In this document: in pieces, positions 24,912 to 33,491 of the stretch | How the letters are laid out: each line of letters starts with the position of its first letter | Position numbering within the stretch: position 1 is the stretch's first letter | Origin: Haemophilus parainfluenzae T3T1 | Lineage (GTDB): Bacteria; Pseudomonadota; Gammaproteobacteria; Enterobacterales; Pasteurellaceae | Reading direction: 5' to 3' | DNA length: 64,000 nucleotides | Assembly: GCF_000210895.1 (NCBI RefSeq) | Contig: NC_015964.1 | Span: 682,001-746,000 of the forward strand | Notes under the pieces: generated by a model | The model's database searches: none | Seen by the model: the letters and a program-made list of their open reading frames with translations, nothing else | What the model was told of the DNA's origin: nothing | Made by a program: the position numbers and the translations under genes

Positions 24912-26240
24912 ATGAATTTATCCCCATTTGAAGAATTCGATCTTTCCCCTGAATTATTAAAGGCCTTAGAAAAGAAAGGTTATACCCGCCCAACCGCAAT
25001 TCAATTAGAAGCGATTCCGGCTGCAATGGAAGAGCGTGACGTGTTAGGTTCTGCACCAACAGGTACAGGCAAAACTGCTGCATTTTTATTGCCAGCGATT
25101 CAGCATTTATTGGATTATCCACGTCGTAAACCTGGCGCGCCTCGCATTTTAATTTTAACGCCAACCCGTGAGTTAGCAATGCAGGTTGCAGAGCAAGCAG
25201 AAGAACTGGCGCAATTCACGCATTTGAAGATTGCTACCATTACTGGCGGTGTGGCTTATCAAAATCATGGGGAAGTGTTTAATTCAAATCAGGATATCGT
25301 GGTAGCAACACCGGGGCGTTTATTGCAATACATCAAAGAAGAGAACTTTGATTGTCGTGCGGTAGAAATGCTGATTTTTGATGAAGCAGATCGCATGTTG
25401 CAAATGGGCTTTGGCCAAGATGCAGAGAAAATTGCCGCTGAAACGCGTTGGCGTAAACAAACGCTCCTTTTCTCAGCAACATTAGAAGGGGAGTTATTGG
25501 TTGATTTTGCAGAACGCTTATTGAATGATCCCGTAAAAATCGATGCCGAACCAAGTCGTCGTGAGCGTAAGAAAATCAATCAGTGGTATTATCACGCTGA
25601 TAGCAATGAACATAAAATTAAGTTACTTGCACGTTTTATCGAAACCGAGAAAGTGAGCCGTGGTATTGTGTTTGTCCGTCGTAGAGAAGATGTGCGTGAG
25701 CTTTCTGAAACTTTGCGTAAACGTGGTATTCGCTCTACTTATCTAGAAGGCGATATGGCACAAACGCAACGTAATAATGCCATTGATAAATTGAAATCAG
25801 GTGTTGTTACGGTGTTAGTGGCCACTGATGTGGCTGCTCGTGGGATTGATATTGATGATGTCACACATGTCATGAACTTTGATTTGCCTTATAGTGCAGA
25901 TACATATTTACATCGTATTGGTCGTACTGCTCGTGCAGGGAAAAAAGGCACCGCCGTTTCTTTTGTAGAAGCCCATGATTACAAATTGCTCGGTAAAATT
26001 AAACGCTACACGGAAGAGCTGTTGAAAGCGCGTATTTTAGAAGGCTTAGAACCTCGCACTAAACCACCGAAAGATGGGGAAGTAAAATCCATGTCTAAAA
26101 AGCAAAAAGCGCGTATTAAAGAAAAGCGTGAAGAAAAGAAAAAATCAGAGGTGAAGAAGAAAGCCAAACTTCGTCATAAAGATACGAAAAACATTGGTAA
26201 ACGTCGTAAACCAAGCGCAGAAAAAACAGCCGAGAAATAA
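24912..26240 (+). CDS. srmB: DEAD-box RNA helicase SrmB
   Basis: A 442-residue ATP-dependent RNA helicase for early 50S assembly. Q motif GYTRPTAIQLEAIP, motif I APTGTGKTAAF, motif II FDEADRML, motif III LFSATLE, and motif VI HRIGRTARAGKKG are all present. A lysine-rich tail of about 60 residues follows. Length and divergence from trmN6 match SrmB rather than other DEAD helicases. Confidence 0.94.
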   Translation: MNLSPFEEFDLSPELLKALEKKGYTRPTAIQLEAIPAAMEERDVLGSAPTGTGKTAAFLLPAIQHLLDYPRRKPGAPRILILTPTRELAMQVAEQAEELAQFTHLKIATITGGVAYQNHGEVFNSNQDIVVATPGRLLQYIKEENFDCRAVEMLIFDEADRMLQMGFGQDAEKIAAETRWRKQTLLFSATLEGELLVDFAERLLNDPVKIDAEPSRRERKKINQWYYHADSNEHKIKLLARFIETEKVSRGIVFVRRREDVRELSETLRKRGIRSTYLEGDMAQTQRNNAIDKLKSGVVTVLVATDVAARGIDIDDVTHVMNFDLPYSADTYLHRIGRTARAGKKGTAVSFVEAHDYKLLGKIKRYTEELLKARILEGLEPRTKPPKDGEVKSMSKKQKARIKEKREEKKKSEVKKKAKLRHKDTKNIGKRRKPSAEKTAEK

Positions 26241-26249
26241 TAAAAAAAC

Positions 26250-26280
26250 AACCGCACTCATTAAGTGCGGTTATTTTTTT
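26250..26280. terminator. Bidirectional terminator from inverted uptake signals
   Basis: AACCGCACT (26250-26258) pairs with AGTGCGGTT (26264-26272); A run on the left, T run on the right. Serves srmB and the convergent lipoprotein gene. Confidence 0.88.
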
Positions 26281-26282
26281 GA

Positions 26283-26486
26283 CTATTTATTGACTTGGCT
26301 ACCGATTACGCCACCTAATGCGGCACCACCTAATGTGGTTGCGGCATTACCACCAAGCATATAGCCTGCTGCACCACCGATAGCGGCGCCAGCTGTTGTA
26401 TTTTTTTGAGTACGACTCATATTTCCACATGCAGCAAGAGAAATAACAGTCATCGCGATAACAAGTGATTTTCCAATTAATTTCAT
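26283..26486 (-). CDS. Glycine-zipper lipoprotein, OsmB-like
   Basis: A 67-residue secreted lipoprotein. The signal peptide MKLIGKSLVIAMTVISLAAC ends in an LAAC lipobox (Cys20). The mature part TAGAAIGGAAGYMLGGNAAT and TTLGGAALGGVIGSQ forms two glycine-zipper helices, as in OsmB and related outer membrane lipoproteins. Its role is unknown. Confidence 0.85.
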   Translation of the reverse strand: MKLIGKSLVIAMTVISLAACGNMSRTQKNTTAGAAIGGAAGYMLGGNAATTLGGAALGGVIGSQVNK

Positions 26487-26607
26487 AGGATCTCTCCGTG
26501 TTTAACATATAAAACTATCTATCATGATAGCAATCCGTAAGACAAACAGAGATGAATGAAAGTTCAGAAATATGCTTTTTCGATGATTTTTTAAACAACC
26601 AGATGTA

Positions 26608-26928
26608 TTAATCTTTCGTTTGATCTAATACTTTCGCAACGACTTTCAAATATTCAATTGCCAAACTATGGTGTCCTGTACTGGCATTAAATACTAAATC
26701 TTCACTTAATACACCACAAGGCATATCCTCTGGGATCTTACCGTCCTCATAAGCTTGATAATCGTCTCGCCAGTCACCATCAAAATAATAGTGCTCTAAG
26801 GTTTTCATTTTGGGTAAGAAGGCTTGCCATTTTTCAAGAAATTGTTCCGCTTTGACTAAGAAACTTTCCGCTTCATTGAGAAGGTTTTCCATTTCTGAAA
26901 TTTTATCTAAGCGTGATTGAGGTAACAT
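26608..26928 (-). CDS. DUF4298 family protein
   Basis: A 106-residue, acidic, mostly helical cytoplasmic protein of unknown function. A helical N-terminal half (KISEMENLLNEAESFLVKAE) is followed by HYYFDGDWRDDYQAYEDGKI and DMPCGVLSEDLVFN, which I recognise as the DUF4298 pattern. The ATG at 26928 is preferred over a GTG at 26940 because GGAG sits six bases ahead of it. It stands alone between a lipoprotein gene and gnd. Confidence 0.75.
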   Translation of the reverse strand: MLPQSRLDKISEMENLLNEAESFLVKAEQFLEKWQAFLPKMKTLEHYYFDGDWRDDYQAYEDGKIPEDMPCGVLSEDLVFNASTGHHSLAIEYLKVVAKVLDQTKD

Positions 26929-26954
26929 AGGTTTCTCCACAATAAGGTAAAAAT

Positions 26955-26986
26955 AAACCGCACTTTATGCGAACAAAGTGCGGTGA
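26955..26986 (-). terminator. gnd terminator from inverted uptake signals
   Basis: ACCGCACTTT (26957-26966) and AAAGTGCGGT (26975-26984) pair perfectly; on the minus strand the stem is followed by TTTATTTTTA. It lies 24 bases beyond the gnd stop. Confidence 0.88.
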
Positions 26987-27007
26987 GTTTATTATGCGTT
27001 TTTAGAT

Positions 27008-28462
27008 TTACACATCATAAGTGGTGGATGCTGTATTACCACCGCGACCCGTCCAGTTGGTGTGGAAGAATTCACCGCGTGGTTTGTCGGTACGCTCATA
27101 AGTATGTGCGCCGAAGTAGTCACGTTGTGCTTGCAATAAGTTTGCCGGTAAACGAGCTGAAGTGTAACCGTCTAAGAAGGTAATCGCAGAGGCCATACAA
27201 GGCATTGGAATGCCTACTTCGATAGATTTTGCCACCACTTTACGCCAGTCGCTTAATGCGTTTTCTAAAATGCCTTTGAAGTAGCTATCTGAACCTAAGA
27301 AGATTAAATCTGGATTTGCTTCATATGCATCACGAATGTTACCTAAGAAACGGCTACGGATAATACAACCTTCACGCCATAATAATGCCGTTGCACCATA
27401 GTTGATGTTCCAGCCAAATTGTTCAGAGGCTTCACGAATCAGCATAAAGCCTTGTGCGTAAGAAATGATTTTAGACGCCAATAATGCTTTACGTACCGCT
27501 TCAATCCACACTTTTTTATCGCCTTCAACAGGTTGAATTGTTTTACCGAATAATTGGTTAGCGGCAACACGTTGATCTTTAAAGGAAGATACGCAACGAG
27601 CAAAGACAGATTCAGTGATTAAGGTTAATGGAATACCGAAATCTAAAGCATTGATACCCGTCCATTTACCAGTCCCTTTTTGACCTGCTGTATCTAAGAT
27701 TTTTTCAACTAATGGCTCACCATCAACGTCTTTATAACCAAGAATATCGGTGGTGATATCGATTAAGTAGCTATCCAGTTCAGTTTTTTTCCATTCTGCG
27801 AAGATAGTTTGCATTTCTTCATAGCTTAAGCCTAAACCTTCTTTTAAGAATTGGTAAGCTTCACAGATTAATTGCATATCACCATATTCGATACCATTGT
27901 GAACCATTTTTACAAAGTGGCCTGCACCTTCGCCGCCAACCCAGTCACAGCAAGGTTCGCCTTGTTCTGTTTTAGCAGAGATTGCTTGGAAGATTGGTTT
28001 AACATATGGCCATGCTTCGTGGTTACCACCCGGCATGATAGATGGTCCATGGCGCGCACCTTCTTCACCACCCGAAACACCCGAACCGATAAAGCGAATT
28101 CCTTTTTCAGCCAATGCTTTTACACGACGGTTAGTATCAGGATAGTTTGAGTTACCACCATCAATAATAATGTCGCCTTCTTCTAAGTGCGGTAATAATG
28201 CCTCAATGAATTGATCCACTACATCACCCGCACGCACCATTAACATCACTTTACGTGGTTTTTCTAATTTAGAAGCTAAATCTTCTAAAGAGTATGCGCC
28301 GATAATATTGGTGCCTTTTGCCGCGCCTTGTAAAAATTCATCCACTTTTGAAGTGGTACGGTTATATGCCACAACTTTAAAGCCATGATCGTTCATATTT
28401 AAAATGAGGTTTTGCCCCATTACGGCTAAGCCGATAACACCGATGTCGCCTTTTACTGACAT
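27008..28462 (-). CDS. gnd: 6-phosphogluconate dehydrogenase (decarboxylating)
   Basis: A 484-residue NADP-dependent enzyme converting 6-phosphogluconate to ribulose 5-phosphate. The Rossmann motif is GVIGLAVMGQNLILN. The substrate site IDGGNSNYPDTNRR and the catalytic lysine region GHFVKMVHNGIEYGDMQ are intact. The C-terminal tail KPRGEFFHTNWTGRGGNT is typical. AGGAG precedes the ATG. It is the third oxidative pentose phosphate gene here, separated from pgl and zwf by accessory genes. Confidence 0.97.
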   Translation of the reverse strand: MSVKGDIGVIGLAVMGQNLILNMNDHGFKVVAYNRTTSKVDEFLQGAAKGTNIIGAYSLEDLASKLEKPRKVMLMVRAGDVVDQFIEALLPHLEEGDIIIDGGNSNYPDTNRRVKALAEKGIRFIGSGVSGGEEGARHGPSIMPGGNHEAWPYVKPIFQAISAKTEQGEPCCDWVGGEGAGHFVKMVHNGIEYGDMQLICEAYQFLKEGLGLSYEEMQTIFAEWKKTELDSYLIDITTDILGYKDVDGEPLVEKILDTAGQKGTGKWTGINALDFGIPLTLITESVFARCVSSFKDQRVAANQLFGKTIQPVEGDKKVWIEAVRKALLASKIISYAQGFMLIREASEQFGWNINYGATALLWREGCIIRSRFLGNIRDAYEANPDLIFLGSDSYFKGILENALSDWRKVVAKSIEVGIPMPCMASAITFLDGYTSARLPANLLQAQRDYFGAHTYERTDKPRGEFFHTNWTGRGGNTASTTYDV

Positions 28463-28555
28463 TGTTTTCTCCTGTTCTTAATTAGTTATGCTGGTTGCAT
28501 TGTTTAAATTTTTAGTAGGTAGGGCTCAAATCCTAGCTGTCACTCTGCTACTTAA

Positions 28556-29023
28556 TTAATATTTAGAAAATACATCTATATCATCGGAAACCAACCCAAT
28601 GAGATTATCTCCCTCAGAAACAATCGTATCAAATTTATCTAAATATAATTTTTTATTTAATAACGGATGATCCTCATCTAATAGGTATTGTATATATCCT
28701 CTTTCAGCCTGATCTAAAGCATACTCTAAACAATCTTTTCTTACTTTAATTTCGGCGAACACGAACATTTTCTTACCTTGTGGAGTATCCTCCAATCCTT
28801 CTACCAATTTCAATGAGTTACTGTGTTGTTTAAAACGCTCACGGATATTCTGAGATTGTCCTACGTAAAGAGCTTCCTCCTCCCCCGATTTAGTTTGGCG
28901 ATAAAAAATATAAATACCCGCTACGTTAGGAATGGTTTTAAAATCAAAATTTTTAAAAGTTTGACGAAGTGTTCCAGAGGAACCAAGTTCAATAGGTTCA
29001 TGCCAATGTAATTTAATTTGCAT
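28556..29023 (-). CDS. Stand-alone GIY-YIG domain protein
   Basis: A 155-residue protein with one GIY-YIG nuclease-type domain. AGIYIFYRQ (near residue 35) and ALYVGQSQNIRERFKQHS (near 51) give the two signature strands and the catalytic arginine. An acidic helix with the expected glutamate follows (DQAERGYIQYLL). No second domain is visible, so it is neither UvrC nor a typical homing endonuclease. It is AT-rich and placed between gnd and gene remnants, suggesting gain by transfer. Confidence 0.75.
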   Translation of the reverse strand: MQIKLHWHEPIELGSSGTLRQTFKNFDFKTIPNVAGIYIFYRQTKSGEEEALYVGQSQNIRERFKQHSNSLKLVEGLEDTPQGKKMFVFAEIKVRKDCLEYALDQAERGYIQYLLDEDHPLLNKKLYLDKFDTIVSEGDNLIGLVSDDIDVFSKY

Positions 29024-29057
29024 TTCTTATCCTTAAAATTAATTATATTTATTCCAC

Positions 29058-29087
29058 GATAGCACACGCTATGAAGCGTGTGCTATC
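29058..29087. repeat. Perfect 13-base inverted repeat
   Basis: GATAGCACACGCT, ATGA loop, AGCGTGTGCTATC. No T run follows on either strand, so it is not a standard terminator. It lies just upstream of the GIY-YIG gene and beyond the GNAT remnant. Function unknown. Confidence 0.8.
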
Positions 29088-29138
29088 AGTAATTAATCTT
29101 CTTTATATACAAAAGTGCGGTTACTTTTCCAAGCATTT

Positions 29139-29308
29139 TTAACTCTTCGTCCACGCACTCATATGCTGCGTAAATCCAATATGCGGATAATAATCCACTG
29201 CTTGCGGAGCAGATAAAAGCACAATTTTGGCTTGTGGATGTAAGACTTATTTAGTGTGCTTAATCAACTGCAAGATGATACCTTGTTTCAGATATTCTAT
29301 AGCCAAAC
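29139..29308 (-). pseudogene. Decayed C-terminal copy of the GNAT acetyltransferase
   Basis: This segment repeats the 3' part of the GNAT gene at 29713-30105. Read on the minus strand it gives LAIEYLKQGIILQLIKHTK, an in-frame TAA, then VLHPQAKIVLLSAPQAV and an end identical to the intact protein (…SAWTKS). The N-terminal half is missing. The last ~25 codons are nearly unchanged while the upstream part has diverged, as expected after partial duplication or gene conversion. No start codon remains. Confidence 0.88.
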
Positions 29309-29313
29309 TTCTT

Positions 29314-29646
29314 TTAAATTTCTCTAATTAAAGAGCTGCCTTGTTCTAACGTGTCTAGCCACTGCCATTTTTCATGACCGATGAGTTTACTTTCTTCTAA
29401 AGAAAATGTTGTACAGCAACGCCCCAAACGATTTTCTAGAGATTGATTTAAATGTTGATACGTAAATTCAATTTGAGTATCGTCAATCCATTTTCCAATT
29501 AAAAAGCCTTTTAAAATTTCACCGCCACCATATTCTGCCCAAATCATTTTACCTTGTTGGTGGTAATGAAATTCTGTTTGGCTACTGACCTCACCATTTG
29601 CGGTGTTTTCAACAGCAATAAATTTTTTATTATCTAAATTCAACAT
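29314..29646 (-). CDS. Small protein of the family often labelled N-acetylglutamate synthase-like
   Basis: A 110-residue soluble, beta-rich protein (FHYHQQGKMIWAEYGGGEI, KGFLIGKWIDDTQIEFTYQH). Similar proteins are often named 'N-acetylglutamate synthase' in databases, but no GNAT acetyl-CoA motif is visible and that function should not be assumed. The ATG at 29646 follows a GGAG at a suitable distance; a GTG at 29655 overlaps that site. It is framed by the GNAT gene and its decayed copy. Confidence 0.65.
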   Translation of the reverse strand: MLNLDNKKFIAVENTANGEVSSQTEFHYHQQGKMIWAEYGGGEILKGFLIGKWIDDTQIEFTYQHLNQSLENRLGRCCTTFSLEESKLIGHEKWQWLDTLEQGSSLIREI

Positions 29647-29712
29647 TAAAGTCACTCCGCATCTGATATATCTATATTTTAATTTAACTTTAGTCCGTAC
29701 AATGCTAATAAA

Positions 29713-30105
29713 TTAACTCTTCGTCCACGCACTCATATGCTGCGTAAATCCAATATGCGGATAATAATCCACGGCTTGCGGGGCAGATAACAGCACAATT
29801 TTGGCTTGTGGATGTAACGCCTGTTTGGTGTGTTCAATTAACTGCAAGCCGATACCTTGTTTTTGATATTGTTCGTCCACCGCCAAATCAGATAAATAAC
29901 AGCAGTAGGAAAAATCCGTCACGGAACGTGCCACACCCACTAATCGTTCATCATCCCAAGCGGTCACTAATAAATCTGCATGGTGTAACATTGCCGCGAC
30001 ACGTTTTTCATCTTCTAACGGACGGCGTGTACCTAAAGTCGTTTTATTTAGCAGTTCAATAAATTGTTTGACTGAAATCGGTTCATTAATTTTATAGTCA
30101 ATCAT
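29713..30105 (-). CDS. GNAT family N-acetyltransferase
   Basis: A 130-residue acetyltransferase. Motif A, YLSDLAVDEQYQKQGIGLQL (near residues 68-87), contains the Q/RxxGxG/A acetyl-CoA loop, and LSAPQAVDYYPHIGF is the C-terminal motif B. The substrate is unknown. It lies 35 bases downstream of the DUF1176 array on the same strand and may be cotranscribed. A 3' fragment has been duplicated at 29139-29308. Confidence 0.85.
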   Translation of the reverse strand: MIDYKINEPISVKQFIELLNKTTLGTRRPLEDEKRVAAMLHHADLLVTAWDDERLVGVARSVTDFSYCCYLSDLAVDEQYQKQGIGLQLIEHTKQALHPQAKIVLLSAPQAVDYYPHIGFTQHMSAWTKS

Positions 30106-30125
30106 TTGTTACTCCAGGTATTAAA

Positions 30126-30150
30126 GGTTAAATAGATAAATTATTTAACC
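30126..30150. repeat. Inverted repeat over the last DUF1176 stop codon
   Basis: GGTTAAATA and TATTTAACC form a perfect nine-base stem with a seven-base loop. AT-rich and without a long T run; a weak transcript end or RNA-stability hairpin is possible. Confidence 0.5.
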
Positions 30151-31199
30151 GTTCTATGACTCACAAAAGTCGGTAATCCACCCCATGCTCCACCAATAAA
30201 GCCTTTACCAGAACCAGAAGTATATTCCGCTGTAGTGATGAAAGTTTTGCCATTCCATGCTGCTTCGTAGCCATACCAGCTCTCAGCAAGGCCACTAGAT
30301 TTATATGACCCTTCTACAATTAAAGCATTAAGCTTCTCATCATAATATGCAAAGGTGTATTGACCTTCCAATACTTGTTCTACTTTGCTCAATTTATTGT
30401 CCATGACCGCATAATAGCCGGTGTAAGCTGCACTACCACTGATACACACTGCCTCAGCTAACACTTTTCCCTGAGTAAGTGAATAAAGTGTAATTGTCTT
30501 CTGTTCAGAATCATCATGAAGAGACAAACAGTAATCAATTGCACTACTATCAGCACTTTTACGCAATAATGCTAATACAGCATCAAATTGTTTTTCGCCT
30601 CGTTTTAATTCTGTTTTGCTAGGGTTTTTAATATAGGCAACTTGAATTTTGGGTGCGGCTTGTGGTGCTAATACCGCGTGTTTCTCTTGTCCCTTACGAA
30701 TTAACGCTGATGGCGTATTTAAACGCTGTTGGAATTCATCCATTTTGAGCATGGCTGCCGCTGCACCTTTGTCTGACACTTTGAGCGTGGTTTTTCCATA
30801 GGTGAGACGAATTTCGCTTTCTTTTTTCAATCCGCTAAGTAGTGCCTTAGTTTGCGCCTCAGTGAGTTTATCTGGGTTCTCATCGGAAATATGTTTGACT
30901 GTGCCTAATGATTTGCCATTTAGCCAAATTTCAATGTCTTGACCGACTTGAACATCACGGTCGGCTTCACCGAATGGTGAAATAGTGAGTTTCCCTTCAA
31001 CAGCAGCATTTTCACCTGCTGCGCGAGTAAATAAAATAGAAACTGGATCGTCTCCTTCCTCTTGATAACCTGCCATACGACAAGTGCCAAGATTATCACA
31101 AATTAAATCCCAGTCTTGATAAGTCTTTTCAAACCCTTTTAACGATGGCGCAGCCATTACAGTAAATGGTAATAATGAGAGAAGAAGAAATTTTTTCAT
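30141..31199 (-). CDS. DUF1176-type periplasmic protein, copy 4 (D)
   Basis: A 352-residue exported protein, the last of four tandem paralogues in transcription order. Signal peptide MKKFLLLSLLPFTVMA. The N-terminal block YQDWDLICDNLGTCRMAGYQ is the DUF1176 pattern (family length about 340, conserved cysteines). Residues ~62-135 (ENAAVEGKLTISPFGEADRD onward) match copy A, not B or C. The C-terminus diverges from all others and lacks two cysteines: AESWYG and SGSGKG replace GDCW and TGSCKG. Function unknown. Confidence 0.75.
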   Translation of the reverse strand: MKKFLLLSLLPFTVMAAPSLKGFEKTYQDWDLICDNLGTCRMAGYQEEGDDPVSILFTRAAGENAAVEGKLTISPFGEADRDVQVGQDIEIWLNGKSLGTVKHISDENPDKLTEAQTKALLSGLKKESEIRLTYGKTTLKVSDKGAAAAMLKMDEFQQRLNTPSALIRKGQEKHAVLAPQAAPKIQVAYIKNPSKTELKRGEKQFDAVLALLRKSADSSAIDYCLSLHDDSEQKTITLYSLTQGKVLAEAVCISGSAAYTGYYAVMDNKLSKVEQVLEGQYTFAYYDEKLNALIVEGSYKSSGLAESWYGYEAAWNGKTFITTAEYTSGSGKGFIGGAWGGLPTFVSHRTVK

Positions 31200-31256
31200 G
31201 TTATAAATTCCTAAAAGAAGATTTGCAAAAAGTTCGTCAAATCTAAGCGCTTGTAA
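31200..31256 (-). repeat. Leader repeat before DUF1176 copy D
   Basis: TTATAAATTCCTAAAAGAAG and the following ~35 bases are repeated with few changes at 32298 and 33421. The segment carries the ribosome site (TTTTAGGAA on the minus strand) of each copy. Confidence 0.8.
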
Positions 31257-31271
31257 GCACGTGTTGTTGAT

Positions 31272-32297
31272 TTATTTTACGATGATATCACTGACGAAAA
31301 TCGGTAACTGCCATGCGCCACCAGTAAAACCTTTACAAGATCCCGTTGTCCACTCTGAAGTGCGGATAAAAATTTTGCCATTCCATACTGCATCTTCACT
31401 GTTCCAGCAATCACCTATTACTCGCCCCTTGTAAATGCCTCTTACAAACGCATAACCTTGTTTTTCATCATAGCCTGCTTCGTTGTACTGATCCGCCAAC
31501 ACTTGTTCTACTTTGCTCAGTTTGTCATCGAGTACAGCATAGTAATTAGTGTATTGATAAGCGGCTCTGGCACAGATTGCTTCAGCTAATACCTTGTTTT
31601 GTGTTAAGGGATAAAGCGTTATATCTTGGCTTTCTAAGTCTTCATCAACGCAGCCATCGTGGGCTTTACGTAACAGTGCTAGAACATGATTAAATTGTTT
31701 TTCACCGCGTTTTAATTCTATTGTTTTGCGGTTGTTCACGCTAACAGCATCAATTTTGGATTCAGCTTTTGGCGCTAATACCGCATGTTTTTCTTGACCT
31801 TGGCGAATGAGTGCAGAAGGCGTATTTAAACGTTGTTGAAACTCATCCATTTTGAGCATCGCAGCGGCTGCACCTTTATCAGATACTTTTTCCTTGAACT
31901 CACCAAACACCACTTCAATATCTGCATTACCTTTCAGCGCCGTGAGTAATTCTGTTGTTTGTTTTTCACTTAATTTTGCAATTCCCTCTTCTGAGATGTT
32001 TTGGATTGCACCGATTGATTGACCATTTAAGATAATTTCAGCCGTTTTATTACCCACATCTTCAGGTAATAATGCCAACTGTGCGCTCACAGGTGCTTGC
32101 TCACCCGCACTTCGAGTAAATAAAATCGAAACAGGGTGCTCAGAGCCATCCCCTTCTTCTTGATAACCCGCCATATTACAAGTGCCGGTATTATCACAAA
32201 TCAAATCCCAGTCTTGATAAGTCTTTTCAAACCCTTTTAACGATGGTGCAGCCATTGCAGTGAGTGGTAATAATGAGAGAAGAATGACTTTCTTCAT
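31272..32297 (-). CDS. DUF1176-type periplasmic protein, copy 3 (C)
   Basis: A 341-residue exported paralogue, signal peptide MKKVILLSLLPLTAMA. Residues ~60-130 (EQAPVSAQLALLPEDVGNKT onward) are nearly identical to copy B. The middle block LLRKAHDGCVDEDLESQDI instead matches copy A. The tail WNGKIFIRTSEWTTGSCKGF is shared with A and B. The gene is therefore a mosaic. Role unknown; a periplasmic location is inferred from the signal peptide. Confidence 0.75.
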   Translation of the reverse strand: MKKVILLSLLPLTAMAAPSLKGFEKTYQDWDLICDNTGTCNMAGYQEEGDGSEHPVSILFTRSAGEQAPVSAQLALLPEDVGNKTAEIILNGQSIGAIQNISEEGIAKLSEKQTTELLTALKGNADIEVVFGEFKEKVSDKGAAAAMLKMDEFQQRLNTPSALIRQGQEKHAVLAPKAESKIDAVSVNNRKTIELKRGEKQFNHVLALLRKAHDGCVDEDLESQDITLYPLTQNKVLAEAICARAAYQYTNYYAVLDDKLSKVEQVLADQYNEAGYDEKQGYAFVRGIYKGRVIGDCWNSEDAVWNGKIFIRTSEWTTGSCKGFTGGAWQLPIFVSDIIVK

Positions 32298-32352
32298 GTT
32301 ATAAATTCCTAAAAGAAAATTTGCAAAAAAATCGTCAAATCTAATTACTTGT
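32298..32352 (-). repeat. Leader repeat before DUF1176 copy C
   Basis: Second copy of the ~55-base leader shared by copies B, C and D. Confidence 0.8.
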
Positions 32353-32367
32353 AGTAATCGTGAGTTT

Positions 32368-33420
32368 TTATTTTACGATAACGTTACTAACAAAAATAGG
32401 CAATTGCCATGCACCACCAGTAAAACCTTTACAAGAGCCGGTTGTCCATTCTGAAGTACGGATAAATATTTTGCCATTCCAGGCAGCTTCTTTCCTAATC
32501 CAACAATCACCAATCCCCCGCGACTTAAATGAACCTATTACAGCTAAGACGGGGTTTCTATTATCATACATAACATCGTTATATTGACTTGCTAGTACTT
32601 GTTCTACTTTGCTGAGTTTTTCATCCATAACAGCATAATAATTAGAGTATTGATAAGGGCCACTCCAACATATTGACTCTGCTAACACTTTGCCATTGGT
32701 AAGAGTATGAATTGTTATATCGTCACGCCAAGTATCATCTTTATGCAACTCAGGGCAGTAATTCTCTGAATTTTCATTCGTCCCATTACTTTTACGCAAT
32801 AACGCTAATACAGCATCAAACTGTTTTTCGCCACGCTTTAACTCTGTTGTTTGGAGATTTTTCACGCTGACAGCATCAATTTGGGGTGCAGCCTGTGGTG
32901 CTAATACCGCATGTTTTTCTTTGCCTTGGCGAATAAGTGCGGAAGGCGTATTTAAACGTTGTTGAAACTCATCCATTTTGAGCATCGCGGCAGTTGCACC
33001 TTTATCAGATACTTTTTCCTTGAACTCACCAAACACCACTTCAATATCTGCATTACCTTTTAGCGCCGTGAGTAATTCTGTTGTTTGTTTTTCACTTAAT
33101 TTTGCGTTCCCCTCTTCTGAGAAATTTTGGATCGTACCGAGTGATTGACCATTTAAGATAATTTCAGCCGTTTTATTACCCACATCTTCAGGTAATAATG
33201 CCAACTGTGCGCTCACAGGTGCTTGCTCACCCGCACTTCGGGTAAATAAAATCGAAACAGGATGTTCGGAACCATCTCCTTCTTGATAGCCCGCCATATT
33301 GCAAGTGCCGGTATTATCACAAATCAAATCCCAGTCTTGATAAGTCTTTTCAAACCCTTTTAACGATGGCGCAGCCATTGCAGTGAGTGGTAATAATGAG
33401 AGAAGAATAATTTTTTTCAT
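32368..33420 (-). CDS. DUF1176-type periplasmic protein, copy 2 (B)
   Basis: A 350-residue exported paralogue, signal peptide MKKIILLSLLPLTAMA. The N-terminal half matches copy C. The middle region (SNGTNENSENYCPELHKDD) is its own and carries an extra cysteine in the position of a cysteine-containing loop in D. The last ~40 residues match A and C. The same central sequence FQQRLNTPSALIRQG occurs in all copies. Function unknown. Confidence 0.75.
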   Translation of the reverse strand: MKKIILLSLLPLTAMAAPSLKGFEKTYQDWDLICDNTGTCNMAGYQEGDGSEHPVSILFTRSAGEQAPVSAQLALLPEDVGNKTAEIILNGQSLGTIQNFSEEGNAKLSEKQTTELLTALKGNADIEVVFGEFKEKVSDKGATAAMLKMDEFQQRLNTPSALIRQGKEKHAVLAPQAAPQIDAVSVKNLQTTELKRGEKQFDAVLALLRKSNGTNENSENYCPELHKDDTWRDDITIHTLTNGKVLAESICWSGPYQYSNYYAVMDEKLSKVEQVLASQYNDVMYDNRNPVLAVIGSFKSRGIGDCWIRKEAAWNGKIFIRTSEWTTGSCKGFTGGAWQLPIFVSNVIVK

Positions 33421-33476
33421 GTTATAAATGCCTAAAAGAAAATTTGCAAAAAATTCGTCAAATCTAACCGCTTGTA
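33421..33476 (-). repeat. Leader repeat before DUF1176 copy B
   Basis: Third copy of the ~55-base leader. Copy A, next to pgl, has an unrelated leader, so the array probably grew by duplicating a unit of leader plus gene. Confidence 0.8.
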
Positions 33477-33491
33477 TTAAGTGTTGTTTGT

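Noticed and set aside
27872-28150. Open frame antisense to gnd
   Set aside because: No codon bias or start signal; gnd is complete on the other strand.
29314-29646. Calling the small protein N-acetylglutamate synthase
   Set aside because: The common database label is not supported by any visible acetyl-CoA binding motif.
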